Of a stretch of 64,000 nucleotides of DNA, positions 9,316 to 21,600 are shown in pieces. Made by a program: the position numbers and the translations under genes. A model generated the notes under the pieces. The model ran no database searches. It was not told the origin of the DNA and was given only the letters and a program-made list of their open reading frames with translations. This stretch comes from Tritrichomonas foetus (Eukaryota > Parabasalia > Tritrichomonadida > Tritrichomonadidae): assembly GCA_001839685.1 (NCBI GenBank), contig MLAK01000577.1, positions 37,754 through 101,753 on the forward strand, given 5' to 3'. The stretch's first letter is position 1. Each line of letters begins with the position of its first letter.

Positions 9316-10737
9316 TTACTGTTGAGGTTGCTCAACTTTCTTCTTTTTCATTGGATTCTCAGTTTGTTGAATTCCTTTTTGATCAGGAGGCTGTTTAACT
9401 TCTTTTTGATCAGGATGTTGTTGAGGTTGTTCAACTTTCTTCTTTTTTATTGGATTCTCGGTTTGTTGAACTCTTTTTTGACCAGGAGGTTGTTGAACTC
9501 TTTTTTGACCAGGAGGTTGTTGAGCTCCTCTTTGACCAGGAGGTTGTCCAACTTTCTTCTTCTTCGCCGTCGGAATAATGAGCTTCCCATTTTCATCAAG
9601 TTCGGTTCCTTTCATATAATTAATTTTTGATTCATTTCCAACAATAGGACAGGCCAGATAAATCGATTCAGTGAATTGTGGAAATCTGTTGTATTGGTGA
9701 ATAATGAATTGGTATCTAGATTCATTTTTCATATGGTAATAGCCTAATGAATAGTTATTAGGTCGTTTCCTTGCACAACCTGCTCCCCAGCATCCAAATG
9801 AGATTGACGCATAAGAATCATAGATTGTTGAAAAAGTCACATTTATGCCATAGTAATCTTCTAAATCTTTATCGTAAATCATTGCATGAACAATCGCCTG
9901 GTCAACGTATTCCATTTTTTTAACTTGTTCATGTAATTCGAGAATTCCAAAACGTTGATCAAATGCTTCAATAAATGACATAATGGTGAATCTTCCGCCA
10001 AGCGTGATTCCAGCGTTAATCATTGGTAGATAATAGTCTTTGATGTTTGCTCCAATTTTTTTAAAATATTTATGATAGCTTCTTAGGGCCCACCCCGTTT
10101 GATTAATGATGCGGTCTTCAACTGTGAAAATTAATTGGTCTTTTGTGAACTCTTCGTAAAATGGATCGCCTTGGAAAATGACATCCTGGCCATCAAACAA
10201 AATAATCCTGTTAACCTCGGACTCTGTTAGGAAAAATAGAAAGTCGTAATATATATAAAATCTAATAAAGCAATACGCGTAGTGCGGATATTGTTCAATA
10301 TCGCCGACATCAATTAAATCGATTCTGCAGTTTGATAAGATGGAATTTTCAAAATCGTTCAACATATATTTAACAGTCGTATCGATGAAGATGATGACTC
10401 TGGCTTTCGTTTGGGTGGCTCGGATTGATCTGGCGAGTGGCATAAGGCCAATGTAGTTTGATAGAAGAACAGTCATAAGCATATCGTTTTTTTGGCTATT
10501 TTCTCGGTAATTTCGAACAGGAAAGTTGCAGATAGGACATTTTTGATCTGACGTATTGAAATCTGGCAAAGATTGTACGAACCAAGCTTTTGAATAACTT
10601 AAAGTTTGAAAAATAAAATAATCTGGCAGAGGATAATCGTCAAATACCCAAGTATAAGAGAGTCCAAATAGGATTAAAGCATGCATAATGTGAATGATTA
10701 GAATCGAGCGAATCAGATACTTTTGTTTTTTCTTCAT
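9316..10737 (-). CDS. Type II membrane glycosyltransferase (GT-A fold) with repetitive tail
   Basis: 473 aa. A basic start, one membrane anchor (about 9-30), a CPIC motif (67-70), then a nucleotide-sugar-transferase-like domain. RIILFDGQDVIFQGDPF (177-193) carries a DxD-like metal site. NAGITLGG (241-248), YVDQAIVH (277-284) and HQYNRFP (347-353) are the usual acceptor-side motifs of GT-A enzymes. The likely role is Golgi glycan transfer. After about residue 390 the protein ends in hydrophilic tandem repeats: PPGQKRVQQ-type nonapeptides, then two copies of a longer unit ending TENP(I/M)KKKKVEQPQ. The donor sugar cannot be told. It is convergent with the prominin-like gene, 237 bp apart. Confidence 0.68.
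   Translation of the reverse strand: MKKKQKYLIRSILIIHIMHALILFGLSYTWVFDDYPLPDYFIFQTLSYSKAWFVQSLPDFNTSDQKCPICNFPVRNYRENSQKNDMLMTVLLSNYIGLMPLARSIRATQTKARVIIFIDTTVKYMLNDFENSILSNCRIDLIDVGDIEQYPHYAYCFIRFYIYYDFLFFLTESEVNRIILFDGQDVIFQGDPFYEEFTKDQLIFTVEDRIINQTGWALRSYHKYFKKIGANIKDYYLPMINAGITLGGRFTIMSFIEAFDQRFGILELHEQVKKMEYVDQAIVHAMIYDKDLEDYYGINVTFSTIYDSYASISFGCWGAGCARKRPNNYSLGYYHMKNESRYQFIIHQYNRFPQFTESIYLACPIVGNESKINYMKGTELDENGKLIIPTAKKKKVGQPPGQRGAQQPPGQKRVQQPPGQKRVQQTENPIKKKKVEQPQQHPDQKEVKQPPDQKGIQQTENPMKKKKVEQPQQ
9331..9550 (-). repeat. In-gene tandem repeats in glycosyltransferase tail
   Basis: About 220 bp of 27-bp units (encoding PPGQKRVQQ variants) nested inside a longer unit seen twice (encoding QQTENPxKKKKVEQPQQ). 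All units keep the frame. Such tracts often differ in copy number between strains. Confidence 0.8.
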
Positions 10738-11187
10738 GCTGAATGTGTGTTCAATGACATTAAATAGCTTTTCTTGTCTGAAATTTTGAATGAGTTTGTG
10801 GAAATATTTTCGATGTGGCCAGAATGCATGGGTTTACCATTCAATTTTTTTCAGAATTGACAAAACCATTTTTTCAAAAGATTTATTTAATATGTAAATA
10901 TTTTGATATATAATTTCTTTTATAATTAAATTTTAAATGTTTTACTATTACTTTATAAATTACCATATATTTCATAAATTAATTGCTAAATTATCTGATA
11001 ATCAACTGAAATAAAAAGAAATCATAAATTCTACAAATTTGAATGAAATTGAATAATGAGGACCAACATTGAAAAATGGAATAATAAAAATTCGGCAATC
11101 ATGGAGTACTGGGAAAGTTCTGAAAAGTGATTTTGGCCATGTGAGGTAAAATTTCGCCTTGGTCAAGTTAACCAACCAGTACAGCCC

Positions 11188-11224
11188 TTAAGGGCATAGT
11201 TTAGCAAGAGATGGTTATATTTAT
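11188..11224 (+). repeat. 37-bp inverted repeat, left arm
   Basis: Begins TTAAGGGCATAG and is the exact reverse complement of 12532-12568. Outside it lies CAAGTTAACCAA (11164-11175), repeated directly at 12670-12681. Confidence 0.85.
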
Positions 11225-12531
11225 TTGAGAGAAATAGGTTGTTTATCGATATCTTCGGGAAAAATTTATGAAATCAATTGTTAACTTAGTTTAAAGAATA
11301 TATAGACGTAGTTAATAAAGATAAAATCATAATAATAATTTATTTCGTTTTTATTCCACACTTTTAGATGACATGCTTGTGGGAATTGAAACTTTTTGTA
11401 AGTGTTCACAATTTACAAAATAATTAACAGAATATTTAGTAAATATAAAATAGAATTATCTTTTTATTTTATCTATAATATTTTAATATATTCTGATGTA
11501 GCTTTTTATATTTGATTTATTATATGATATATTGTTTTCAGCATATTATATTGGAGTGAAAAGTGGATTCATTAAAAAAAGAAGAAAATGATTGAAAAAA
11601 TTGAATGTAATTCAAAGAAAAAATTTTTATCATTCATTTGAGTACTTCGAATATAGAAAAGCATTGCGAAAACAAATCAAAAAACCATTAGACATGAAAG
11701 CATCTCTTTATAAACCCAATCCCTACATCTAGAGTTAACCAGTAAATGAAATAATTATATGATTAGTAAAAATTATTAGTTTCCTATTTTTCCCAGTAAC
11801 AGACATTTCAAGTCCTAAATTTTACATATCAAATTATCTTGTGAATTTCAGAAAGATAGATAATGACTATAATAAAAAAAATTGAATGAAAATAAAATAT
11901 GAATAAATTTAATTTGATTGAAATCATTAATATTATTATTTTACATCTTATGCAGCTATTAACTAATAATATAATATATCTTATTACAATATTAACACTA
12001 TATTAATTAAATATCAAAAGATATTTCAAATATAAATTTTCTGATGGTAACTTTTTCAGAAAATGATTATTTTTAATTTGTGAGGCCCCAAAAATGGACT
12101 GTTTAAAACATCTTTATCCAATTTATTTTCTGCATATAATAATAAATAAATTTAATTACCCATTAGAATACAAATACAAATACATAGCAACAATATAAGA
12201 ATTATTTATATCTTCCAGTTGGGGATACTTAAACAACCAATTTTAAAAAATTTATTCCGGCATAATCGTAATCTATCAAAAATCGTTAGCAGGCAACTTA
12301 AATCATTCATATGGATGTCTACAACTTGACGTCGAGCTTTCTCAGCCACGAAAAAATAATTGATGATGGAATCTTCATTTCTCATGATGATAACATTTAA
12401 CTGATATTTCAGATTTACCAGCTATAATAAAACTATAAAATCATATTTAGGACATCGAACGGGTTTTTGGGATTACATTTTTCTATTTAATTGGAATGTT
12501 TGACCATCCATGGAGAAATTAAGGCCAAAAT

Positions 12532-12568
12532 ATAAATATAACCATCTCTTGCTAAACTATGCCCTTAA
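12532..12568 (-). repeat. 37-bp inverted repeat, right arm
   Basis: Exact reverse complement of 11188-11224, enclosing 1307 bp of AT-rich DNA with no gene. Could mark the ends of a degenerate non-autonomous DNA element. Confidence 0.85.
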
Positions 12569-13052
12569 CTATTAACCAAAAAATAATTCACAAAGGTGAA
12601 CCTAACCTTTTGGCTAGTCAGAAAAAAATAAACCTCAATTTTGGTTAACCATGACCTATTGGCAATTGCCAAGTTAACCAAAAAATGAACCAAAGGGTTT
12701 TCAAAAGTGACTTTTGGTTAACCAAAAACGTCAGATATAATTATTTGTTGAATCATATATTATTAAATTCTAGGTTGGAAAGGTATTATAAAAAATGAAA
12801 TAACATCTATATTAATATTTCCATGTGAGAATAGGCAACAGTTAGGATTTATTTCTAATGATCATAATTTAGATTTTGATGAATTCGATTTCTTATATTC
12901 TTATATTCAGAAATGTTGAAAGCAATAAGTTCAAGTATATGCCAAACCTTTTATAATGTTCTGCCTTACAATTAAAAGAATATAATATAAAAAAAAAAAA
13001 AATCTGAAAAAATCCACAATCTAATTTTATTATAAACAAATATCATTGTTTT

Positions 13053-14141
13053 CTAGAATACAGCGGCTTTTTTAAATAAAGGGGGGCCTTTTCTAATCTT
13101 TGGAGGAACTTTTCTGATTAAGTAGTCCATTGGCTCAAGTTTTGTTATCTTCATTGATGATGTGTTCTTTTTTGAGTGATCAGGTCTAATTATAATTGGC
13201 CTTTTCACAGACCTATACATATTTGCATCATTCATACTTGCTGCAATCACATTTCTATTCTTACGTGAGAGCGAAGTTGGCTTGAGAAACTCAAGATCAT
13301 CATCACTACTTAGCCAAGGATTTTCCAAAATTTGTTCCATTGAAGGACGATTTGTTGGAACGATTGATAGCATCTCTCCAATTAAGGATTGGACAGGTGG
13401 CGACAAACAAGAGGGAATGACAAAATCAGCATTTTCTATTTGTATGAATAATTTTGTTTGGTTATTTTCAGTCCACGGCAATGTTCCAGTTGCCATTGTA
13501 TATAAAACTACGCCAAGTGACCAAGTATCGCTTAATTTGCCATCATATTTGTAATTATTGATGATTTCTGGTGGTGCATAAAATGGCGAACCGCATGGCG
13601 TCAGTAAAAGTTTTTGAGGACTTGTGGCATGACATAATCCAAAATCAGCGATTTTTGGAACATCATTTTCATCTAATAAAATGTTTTCAGGTTTGATATC
13701 TCTGTGGGCAATATTGTGGGCATGAATATACGAAAGTCCCTCGACGATTTGTCGAAACGTTTTCCGAAGGTTTTCATCTGGATATGGCCCATAAAAAACA
13801 ATTTGCTTGAAAAGGTCTCCTTTCGCACAGTATTCCATAACGATATAAATGTAATCTTTGTCATAAACGACATCTTCGATTTGAACAATATTTGGATGAT
13901 GAAGATTTTGCATAAAGCGAACTTCTTGTTCAAACCGCTGGAAAATATTCATCTTATTTAATAAATCACGACTTACCACTTTGCAAGCATGAAGGCTTTC
14001 ATCTGGAATGTATTTGACAAGAGTGACAACAGCAAACGATCCTTTACCTAGCGTTTTGATGTATTCGTACTTTCCAAAGATTGCTGGTATCTCGCATACC
14101 GTACTACCGATTGACTCGACGATCTTCAGTTCACGCATCAT
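13053..14141 (-). CDS. CAMK-like Ser/Thr protein kinase
   Basis: 362 aa. The kinase domain covers about residues 25-280 with all key elements: GKGSFAVV glycine loop (32-39), ATP-binding K54, helix C E73, HRDIKPEN (146-153), DFG (166-168), APPE in place of APE (189-192) and SDTWSLGV. The activation loop LLLTPCGSPFYAPPE resembles CAMKL/SNF1-like kinases. The tail (281-362) is basic and unstructured, without a UBA or calmodulin motif I can recognise. It is predicted active; the substrate is unknown. The start has two adjacent ATGs (MM) and the first is taken. AT-rich spacers of 2.3 kb and 1.5 kb flank it. Confidence 0.88.
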   Translation of the reverse strand: MMRELKIVESIGSTVCEIPAIFGKYEYIKTLGKGSFAVVTLVKYIPDESLHACKVVSRDLLNKMNIFQRFEQEVRFMQNLHHPNIVQIEDVVYDKDYIYIVMEYCAKGDLFKQIVFYGPYPDENLRKTFRQIVEGLSYIHAHNIAHRDIKPENILLDENDVPKIADFGLCHATSPQKLLLTPCGSPFYAPPEIINNYKYDGKLSDTWSLGVVLYTMATGTLPWTENNQTKLFIQIENADFVIPSCLSPPVQSLIGEMLSIVPTNRPSMEQILENPWLSSDDDLEFLKPTSLSRKNRNVIAASMNDANMYRSVKRPIIIRPDHSKKNTSSMKITKLEPMDYLIRKVPPKIRKGPPLFKKAAVF

Positions 14142-15639
14142 TTTCGAAATCTAAAGAGAATTGTATATTGTATAGATAGAAATTTTGAATATGCGAATAG
14201 GAAAAAGCTTTGAATTATTTTTCACTATTTTGAAAATTAAAATATAATCTTAAGAAATTCAGAATTTTGTGAATATTGAATTTCCACTCTGATTTTCTAT
14301 GGGTAAAATTTTGCACATATAGAATTTTTGAATATGTTATATCATTAAAGAATATTTCTATGAATCCAGAACAGCCAAGTGTGATTTCATGCTATTCCAT
14401 TTTATTATCTTTAACTCCCTACATCGCAAAGAAATCATCATAGTATTCAAAATACTGATCATTGAACGTTTCGGTGAATTGAATATCTTCTTTCCCGTTT
14501 TCTGCGTGTAAAACTCACATTTTTCAATCATGTAAAATGAAATCATTCAATTACTCCAAAATATTGAATTAAACGTTTTTGTTTATAAAAAGTCGTGATA
14601 CCCCAATTTGAATTGAGTTGATATATTCGTCTAATTCAAATATGGTTAAATATTTATGATATAATTTGAAATCAGAAAGTTCTCTTAATCTTCATTCATT
14701 TTTATTGTGCTAAAAAAGGATTAATTCATCTATATTTTCGCATTAACTCATGTTAAATTAAATTTATATTTCTGTGTGTGAATTAAAGAAAATAAATCGC
14801 ATTTCGGATTTTCATGATTTATTGGATCTTGTTAATGATGGCGTTGATTAATATGTAAATCGTGCTTAATATAACCTGTTTCATACAAAAGATATGATGA
14901 TTCACACCTATAGTGTTTTGGTGTATTAATCTCAAACAAAGATAATGCATTATCTTTTTCCTATTAAATTGGTAAACACATACAATTCAGAAGAGTACTC
15001 AAAAAATGTTGAAACTTTTTCATTAACACAGAAAATATTGAATGTATTTTCCCTGTGTATATAGAAAAAATAGACAAATTCAATACTAGGTAGAATTCAT
15101 TCAATTTTAATCTATTTTATATTGAAAAAAATTCAATATAATTTCGTCAAATTTGATAATGGATTGGAAATTTATATGTGAGTTTTCCCACGAAATAAGC
15201 TGATGTAGCGCCAATATTATCATGAATATATCATAATATTTTTTCCTTAAAACTAAATCATCACGAAAAAAAAAAACTTCATGTAGGAATTTTTTAATTC
15301 CCCTTGATTAAAGTGTCTCATCTAACAGATGGAAAGTTATTTATCTGCAAATGATGGATTAGATTACTTTTGGGTGATTTTGATCACTTCTGCTCATTGA
15401 ATACGTATTTATTAAGGATGTAGTCGCGACGATTAAAAAACATTCAAATATCGATTCTATATCGTTCCTCAAATCTTTATTGAATGAACTTTTTAATTTA
15501 GTGAAGATAAATACACCAGTATACCGTTTTGTTCTTCTCTTCTATGTATAAATTCAACAGGAAACCTAATATATTAACTACTATATAAAAATTTGAATCA
15601 TTTTAGTTATCAAAAATTCAATACTGTACGTTAAGAAAA
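14142..15639. other. Gene-free AT-rich spacer between divergent genes
   Basis: About 1.5 kb separating a minus-strand kinase and a plus-strand coiled-coil gene. A 62-codon minus-strand frame (14358-14546) lacks any recognisable feature and is not called. The last 14 bp hold GTACGTTAAG. Confidence 0.55.
15626..15635 (+). promoter_or_regulatory. Recurring upstream word GTACGTTAAG (copy 2)
   Basis: Ends 4 bp before the ATG at 15640 and follows a TTCAATACT initiator-like word. If that TCA is the start site, the motif lies in the 5' leader. Confidence 0.3.
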
Positions 15640-18021
15640 ATGGAGAAACCTAAAGTTAGACCTCAAACAGAACTCGAGCCAAACGTTCCTAATATTAAAA
15701 TACGTAATTCTTCAGGACAATCTACTCCTCGTAAAACCGCTCGAAGTGAAACAGCAAGAAGAATAAAAGTTTCCGATGTTTCATCACCAATTCCTTCAGG
15801 AAGAGGAGCTTTTCCTCAGTCAACAAGAGTATCGAAAAGTTCAAAACGAGCATCAACTCATATTGGATTCACATTAAATGAAATTCGAACTACAACTGAT
15901 TTAAAACATAACCGATTTATTGCTGAACAATTGGCAGTTTCAAAGAAACCTTTTCCGGTCCTCCAAACATTAGAGCAAATGATTAACTCAATTCCTGTTG
16001 ATTTATATGATGAATCAAACTGTTCTGTTAAACTTCAAATTATTAAAAAATTAATAGATGCTTATAATTTTGCTTGGAATGAAGTAGTTATTCAAATAAA
16101 GGAATTAAGTGAAGAACATGCCATTGTTTTAGCCAAACTTAAAAATTTTTATAACTCGTTGTTTTATGATTATCCAAAATTGCTTGAATCATTTGATGAA
16201 GAAGTTTCTGATTTGAGAACGACAATTATGGAAAAAGATCAGTGTATTTCGTCATTAACTAAACAAATTGGTGAAAGTGATGGATCTTTTTCTGCAGCAA
16301 GAGACTTTTTATTCGGTATTCAAAGAGAACTTGAAGAAGTTACGGCCAGGAAAGATTTTATAGAAAATGAACTTAATCAACAAGTTTTACTTAATGAAGA
16401 TTTACAATCTCAATTAACAGATTTAAGATGCATAATAATCAAGCAAAAAGAAGCTATCACTAGACTATATAAAATTCAAGAATCTGCTGATGAACAAACT
16501 CCTGAACAAAAGAAAGAGGCTATTGAAAGTTTAGAACTTGAACAATTTATTGAAATAGAACGCAAACCAAGAAAACCAAGTGAAACAAAAGTTATTTATA
16601 AAGATGCTTGTACAGATACAAGTGGATTATATCAAGATGATGATCATTTTGATCATCAAAGAATTAGTCTTAAACAAATAGATAATATGACATTAATTGA
16701 AAGTGATGAGCTTTTCGATATTGAAGCAATACATAAAAATACAACATTAAGAGAACATGCTCCTCTTCGAAAAATTATTCATAGTTTTATGAAATCAGAT
16801 TGCAAAGAGGTTGATTCTCGAATAATTCCTGACCAAGTTGCTGAACTCAAAAAATATGTTTGGGTATATCCCAAATTAATCTCTATTTTCTTAAATGGTT
16901 TTCGATATGAAGATCCTGAAAAACCTTTTCATACATTTGATGATATTGTTGTTGGATATTTCAATCACATGTACCAAACATCATTTTTATCATCGCAAAT
17001 GCTTCAAAGTTTAGTTAATTCAGTTCAAATTTTTGAAAAAAGCGATTCAGCTGTTAGACTTTTCGACTCATTTTTGAAAGTTACTTATGATTTCAATCAG
17101 TACCGATTTTTAAGCTGTGTTCTTGAATATTCTATTAACTCTACCGAACCCAATATCACTTCATTAATTGGTAGAGAATCTTTAAATCCAAGTGATACAC
17201 ATGTTATTATTAAAAGAAACAAAGCACGAGAAATTTATCAATCTATCTTTCCTGTTGATGATGTTCCGAAATGGATCAGTGATTCTATTATCGATCCATA
17301 TATTGAATATTGGGAATTTTTAGAAAATTGTATCAAAAAATTCGATGATCATCGAAAACACTTTTGGGCCGTTGTGAAAAATGGACTACTTCTTAGTGAC
17401 TGCTCGGATTCGAGTCATATTACATTTAAGCATATTAAGAACTTCTTTGGTATTGCGTTACCATCTGTATCACATGAAGAAGTGAAAGAAATTTGGAATG
17501 AACTCATCATTCGAAATAAAGCGACTGAAAGAAGAGGAGATATGCTCGATTTAGAAGGTCTAACTTATTATCTTACACAAAAAGAAGATTTACTATTTGA
17601 AATTGTTCAAAGAAAAACTGCTTCAAATTTCACAGCTAAATATTTTGAAATGAATGGATCATTATTAAATGCAGTCAGCTTTATTGTAAAAAGAATCGTG
17701 TACTATATTCCAATTATTGAAGCGAAAGTCAGAAATAAGAAAGAACTCTTTTTATCAACAGGTGCATCAATTAGACAGTGCTTATTTATGTGTGATGTTG
17801 CTGGTAGTTTTGCTCATTATAGGATGCTTCTTCATTTGATAGATGATATTCATGTGAGAAATTGCATGAATCTTAAATTAACCAATAATTCTACTGATGA
17901 TGAAGTTGACGAATTTCTAGATCATTTTGAAACACGTGAAAAAGCAGTTGGAATCATTCCCTTAACAAATCAAAAGAATCTTTCGAGTTCTATGAAATTT
18001 GCTTCTCCCCGAAATTATTGA
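15640..18021 (+). CDS. Coiled-coil protein, TSNAXIP1-like N-terminal region (tentative)
   Basis: 793 aa. A Ser/Arg/Thr-rich basic head (1-80) is followed by a helical region (105-195) whose pattern, VLQTLEQMI then AYNFAWNEVVIQIKELSEEH and LAKLKNFYNSLF, resembles the N-terminal domain of translin-associated factor X-interacting proteins. A coiled coil (about 190-280) and an acidic/basic linker with DACTDTS (about 323-329) come next, then a long helical C-terminal half with possible EF-hand-like stretches but no clear calcium loop. No signal peptide or membrane segment. TSNAXIP1-type proteins are often linked to cilia or flagella in other eukaryotes, which would suit a flagellate. This is inference; the rest of the protein is unrecognised. 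Confidence 0.55.
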   Translation: MEKPKVRPQTELEPNVPNIKIRNSSGQSTPRKTARSETARRIKVSDVSSPIPSGRGAFPQSTRVSKSSKRASTHIGFTLNEIRTTTDLKHNRFIAEQLAVSKKPFPVLQTLEQMINSIPVDLYDESNCSVKLQIIKKLIDAYNFAWNEVVIQIKELSEEHAIVLAKLKNFYNSLFYDYPKLLESFDEEVSDLRTTIMEKDQCISSLTKQIGESDGSFSAARDFLFGIQRELEEVTARKDFIENELNQQVLLNEDLQSQLTDLRCIIIKQKEAITRLYKIQESADEQTPEQKKEAIESLELEQFIEIERKPRKPSETKVIYKDACTDTSGLYQDDDHFDHQRISLKQIDNMTLIESDELFDIEAIHKNTTLREHAPLRKIIHSFMKSDCKEVDSRIIPDQVAELKKYVWVYPKLISIFLNGFRYEDPEKPFHTFDDIVVGYFNHMYQTSFLSSQMLQSLVNSVQIFEKSDSAVRLFDSFLKVTYDFNQYRFLSCVLEYSINSTEPNITSLIGRESLNPSDTHVIIKRNKAREIYQSIFPVDDVPKWISDSIIDPYIEYWEFLENCIKKFDDHRKHFWAVVKNGLLLSDCSDSSHITFKHIKNFFGIALPSVSHEEVKEIWNELIIRNKATERRGDMLDLEGLTYYLTQKEDLLFEIVQRKTASNFTAKYFEMNGSLLNAVSFIVKRIVYYIPIIEAKVRNKKELFLSTGASIRQCLFMCDVAGSFAHYRMLLHLIDDIHVRNCMNLKLTNNSTDDEVDEFLDHFETREKAVGIIPLTNQKNLSSSMKFASPRNY

Positions 18022-18643
18022 AATTTATCTGGTAGAATATTGATACCAAATTGGAAACTATTATTCGAACAAAGCATTATTTACATGTTGTTATATATTA
18101 AAACGGATTCTTTCTCTTTGTTGCATTTTTTGTATTTACGAAGAGTCACTTTTTCAATGAATAGAATTTGTGATGAACAAGATGATGAATATATATATAT
18201 AAACATATTCAGTTAACGTTTTTTCAAAGAAATATAAATTTACTGATGTTAAATTATGATGTTGTATGAAAAATTACAAATATTGGATCAAAAAAAGAAC
18301 CACATTCTGATATATATTGAATTACATTATCGTAAACTCATATATTACATATCTGCAACATCAAATTAGCAAAATCTTAGAAATATATTGGTATAATCGA
18401 ATGTTTCACTAAGAAAGGAAAAATGAATGTTTTCAGTTATTTTTTGTGATCGGATTCTTTTCAAAAACTTCAATAGGAACTTTTTCATAACACATGTAGA
18501 CATTCTATTTATAAAATATTCTTATTAAACTAAATAACGAGAGAAGAATAGCAAAACTTTGATTATGATTGCCCAGAAAATCATAAAATATTCAATACTA
18601 TTTCAAATTAAACCTTCAGTATTCAAAAAGTTTCACTTACTGA
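18022..18643. other. Intergenic, no gene seen
   Basis: AT-rich, with a short (TA)n tract near 18190. A TTCAAAAAGTTTCACTTACTG stretch precedes the next start and contains an initiator-like TCACTT (18633-18638). Confidence 0.55.
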
Positions 18644-21600
18644 ATGCTTTCACAGACAATCATTGCATTTCTTTCGCAAACGTACAAAGATGTATGGAAC
18701 GATTATCAGTACACAATGTCCTCACGTTACGTTACCAAATGGGACTATGTTGTCATCACTGCGAGTAACGAAAAGCAAGCCACGGCATTTCAACAGCAGA
18801 TCGACGTCCGCCTCGAAGCCCACCTCATTCCAAGCGAAACACGCTACCTCTGCATCCCAGACCCAGACGGAAAGCGCGTCGGCTCAGGCGGTGCGACCAT
18901 CAACGTCCTCAAAAAGATCCGCGAAGATCTTGGCGACAAATTCGTCTCATTCAATAGTTTGAGAATCCTCGTCATTCACTCCGGTGGTGACTCGAAGAGA
19001 ATTCCCCAATACAGCGCTTGCGGAAAGCTTTTTTCACCTGTTCCACGATTACTCCCAGATGGTCATCGTTCGACCCTCTTTGACGAATTTATGATTCTCC
19101 TCGCTGTTCTCCCAGAGCGCTTCTCTGGCGGAATGTTCGTTCTTTCAGGCGATGTTTTATTGTTATTCAATCCTCTCCAAATATCAATCAGTAACAGCTA
19201 CGCAACAGCAATTTCAACTAAAGCACCACTTTCTGTCGGTATTGATCACGGAGTTTTCTTGAGTGACTCGGATAATAAAGTCACGGAATTCCTCCACAAA
19301 TTGACAGCCGAGAAACTCCAAGAAAAAGGCGCAGTAAACAAACTAGGAAATGTTGATCTTGATACAGGAATGATTTGGCTCAGTGCAACAATCATTGACT
19401 CAATTTGGAAATTGGTCTCAACGAATAATGAAGTTGTTCCAGATAAGTTCAACTTGTTTGTAAGTGAGCAATCTCGTCTCAACTTCTATGGTGATTTCCT
19501 GTTCCCACTTGCATCAGGTGCTACACTTGAGCAGTACCTTGCAGAAGCTCCTGAATTTCAAATCAACGACGAATTAATTGAATGCAGGAAACAATTATGG
19601 GCATCTCTCCACAACTACACAATTGATGTCAAAAAGTTGTCGCCTGCCAAGTTCATTCATTTTGGAACTACAGCTGAGCTTCGAAGTTTGATGACTGATG
19701 AATTGAATGAATACAAGTTCCTTGAATGGAGACCAAACGTACTCACAAATTTGCCAGCTGATTCACCTTTCACCGGAATCAATTCATACGTATCACCAAA
19801 ATCAACCGTTGGAAAAGGAACATTCATCGAAGATGCCAACATCAAAACAAATTGCACAATCGGTGAAAATTGCGTGATTTCGAACGTTAATCTCGAAACA
19901 ATGGATATCACTCTTGCTGATAATACAGTCTTACACGTTTTGCCAATTATTGGAAACAAATTCTGTGCAAGAATCTTCCATGTTCGTGATAATCCCAAGA
20001 AATCCATGTACTTCCGTCAGGAGTTGACTCCAATTTTGGACCATTATGGAATTTCAGAAGATCAAATCTATGGCAATTCTTCTGATCACTCATTTTGGAA
20101 CGCTGCTCTTTTCCCCATCTGCGATTCAGTTAAAGAATCTCTCCAATTTGCAATGTTCCTTCAAAAATTCGCGAATAAAGAAGCAACAAAAGAGGAAGTT
20201 GACAAATGGCTGAAAACCGAAAGAATTTCTTTGACATTCGATCGTGCAGATACTGGAAGAATCATTGAATGGCAAAAAGCTCTTGAAGACCAAGTTCGTG
20301 TTGAACGTTTCTGTGAAAAGATTGCAAATGACGTTCCTTTACAAATGGCCCAGAAAGTTCTTGGAAGTGGCTCAGCCCTTCAAAGAGAACTTAATCGAAT
20401 TAACAATATTGCCAAAGTTTCAAACATTTCAATGAAAATGAAATTATGTAAAGCAATTTCCAAATTAATTCCAAATACTTACACTGTTGCTGGTTTAAAC
20501 AGCGCACAATTTGAAGATTTGTGCTACAATGAAATGAGAAATGAAACTTATCGTGTTCATTCATCTCTTCAATTAAGCGAAGGAGAGCCATGTGAAAGAA
20601 AGAAAGAAACAGTTGTTTCACTTCCAGTTCGTGTAAATTGGGGAGGTGGTTGGTCAGATACTCCTCCATACTGTTACGATTTCGGTGGAGCTGTTCTTAA
20701 TGCTGCAATCACACTTCAAGGTGAAAAGCCTGTTCGTGCAACCGCCAAAATCATTCCACAAAAAGTCGTTCAATTCGAAAGTAAAGATTTCAAAGAAACT
20801 TCTGAAATCACAAATGTTAAAGAAATCTTTAACTGTGCAAATCCTTTCGATTCCTTCGCACTTCATAAAGCATCACTTGTTGTTTCTGGCCTCATTGATG
20901 AAAACCGACCACTTGAAGAACAATTGAATGAATTGGGTGGTGGTGTCTATCTTTGCACACATGTTGATGTTCCAAAAGGCTCAGGACTTGGTACAAGTAG
21001 TATTTTGGCAGGCGCTTGTCTTCAAGCACTTGCTGATCTTCGTGGAAGGAAATTCAGTCCAAGCGAACTCTGTGATCAAGTTCTTTGTGTGGAGCAACTC
21101 ATGAGTACTGGCGGTGGCTGGCAAGATCAAATTGGTGGAATCATCAATGGAATCAAATTGATCAAATCAAAACCAGGTGTCGTGCAAGTCATGAAAACTG
21201 AAGAAGTACCAATCTCCAAAGAAGCACTCAATGAACTCAATGAAAGATTCGTTCTTATTTACACTGGGCAGCAACGTCTTGCAAGAAACATTTTACGAGA
21301 AATTGTTGGAAAGGTTCTCATGCGTGAACAAAGAACAATGGAAATCCTTGACCAAATTCAAAAACTTGCAGTCGAAATGTCTTTCGAACTTGAACGTGGA
21401 AGAATCACAGAATTCGCAAAATTGTTGAACGTTCACTGGGAACTTTCAAAAGAACTCGATCCAGGAACAACTAACACATGCATTGATTACATCTTTTCTT
21501 GCTGCGAAGATATGATTGACGGAAAGTTCATCTGTGGTGCCGGTGGTGGTGGATTCCTCCAAGTCATCCTCAAGAAGGGAGTCACAAAAGCCGCACTCTC

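Larger units (their letters stand above)
10738..13052. other. 2.3-kb gene-free AT-rich region
   Basis: No believable coding frame on either strand. It contains the 37-bp inverted repeat pair described separately and, at 12570-12735, several GTTAACC-rich words. No RNA gene recognised. Confidence 0.6.

Noticed and set aside
14358..14546. 62-codon minus-strand frame
   Set aside because: No motif or promoter-like site; spacer between divergent genes.
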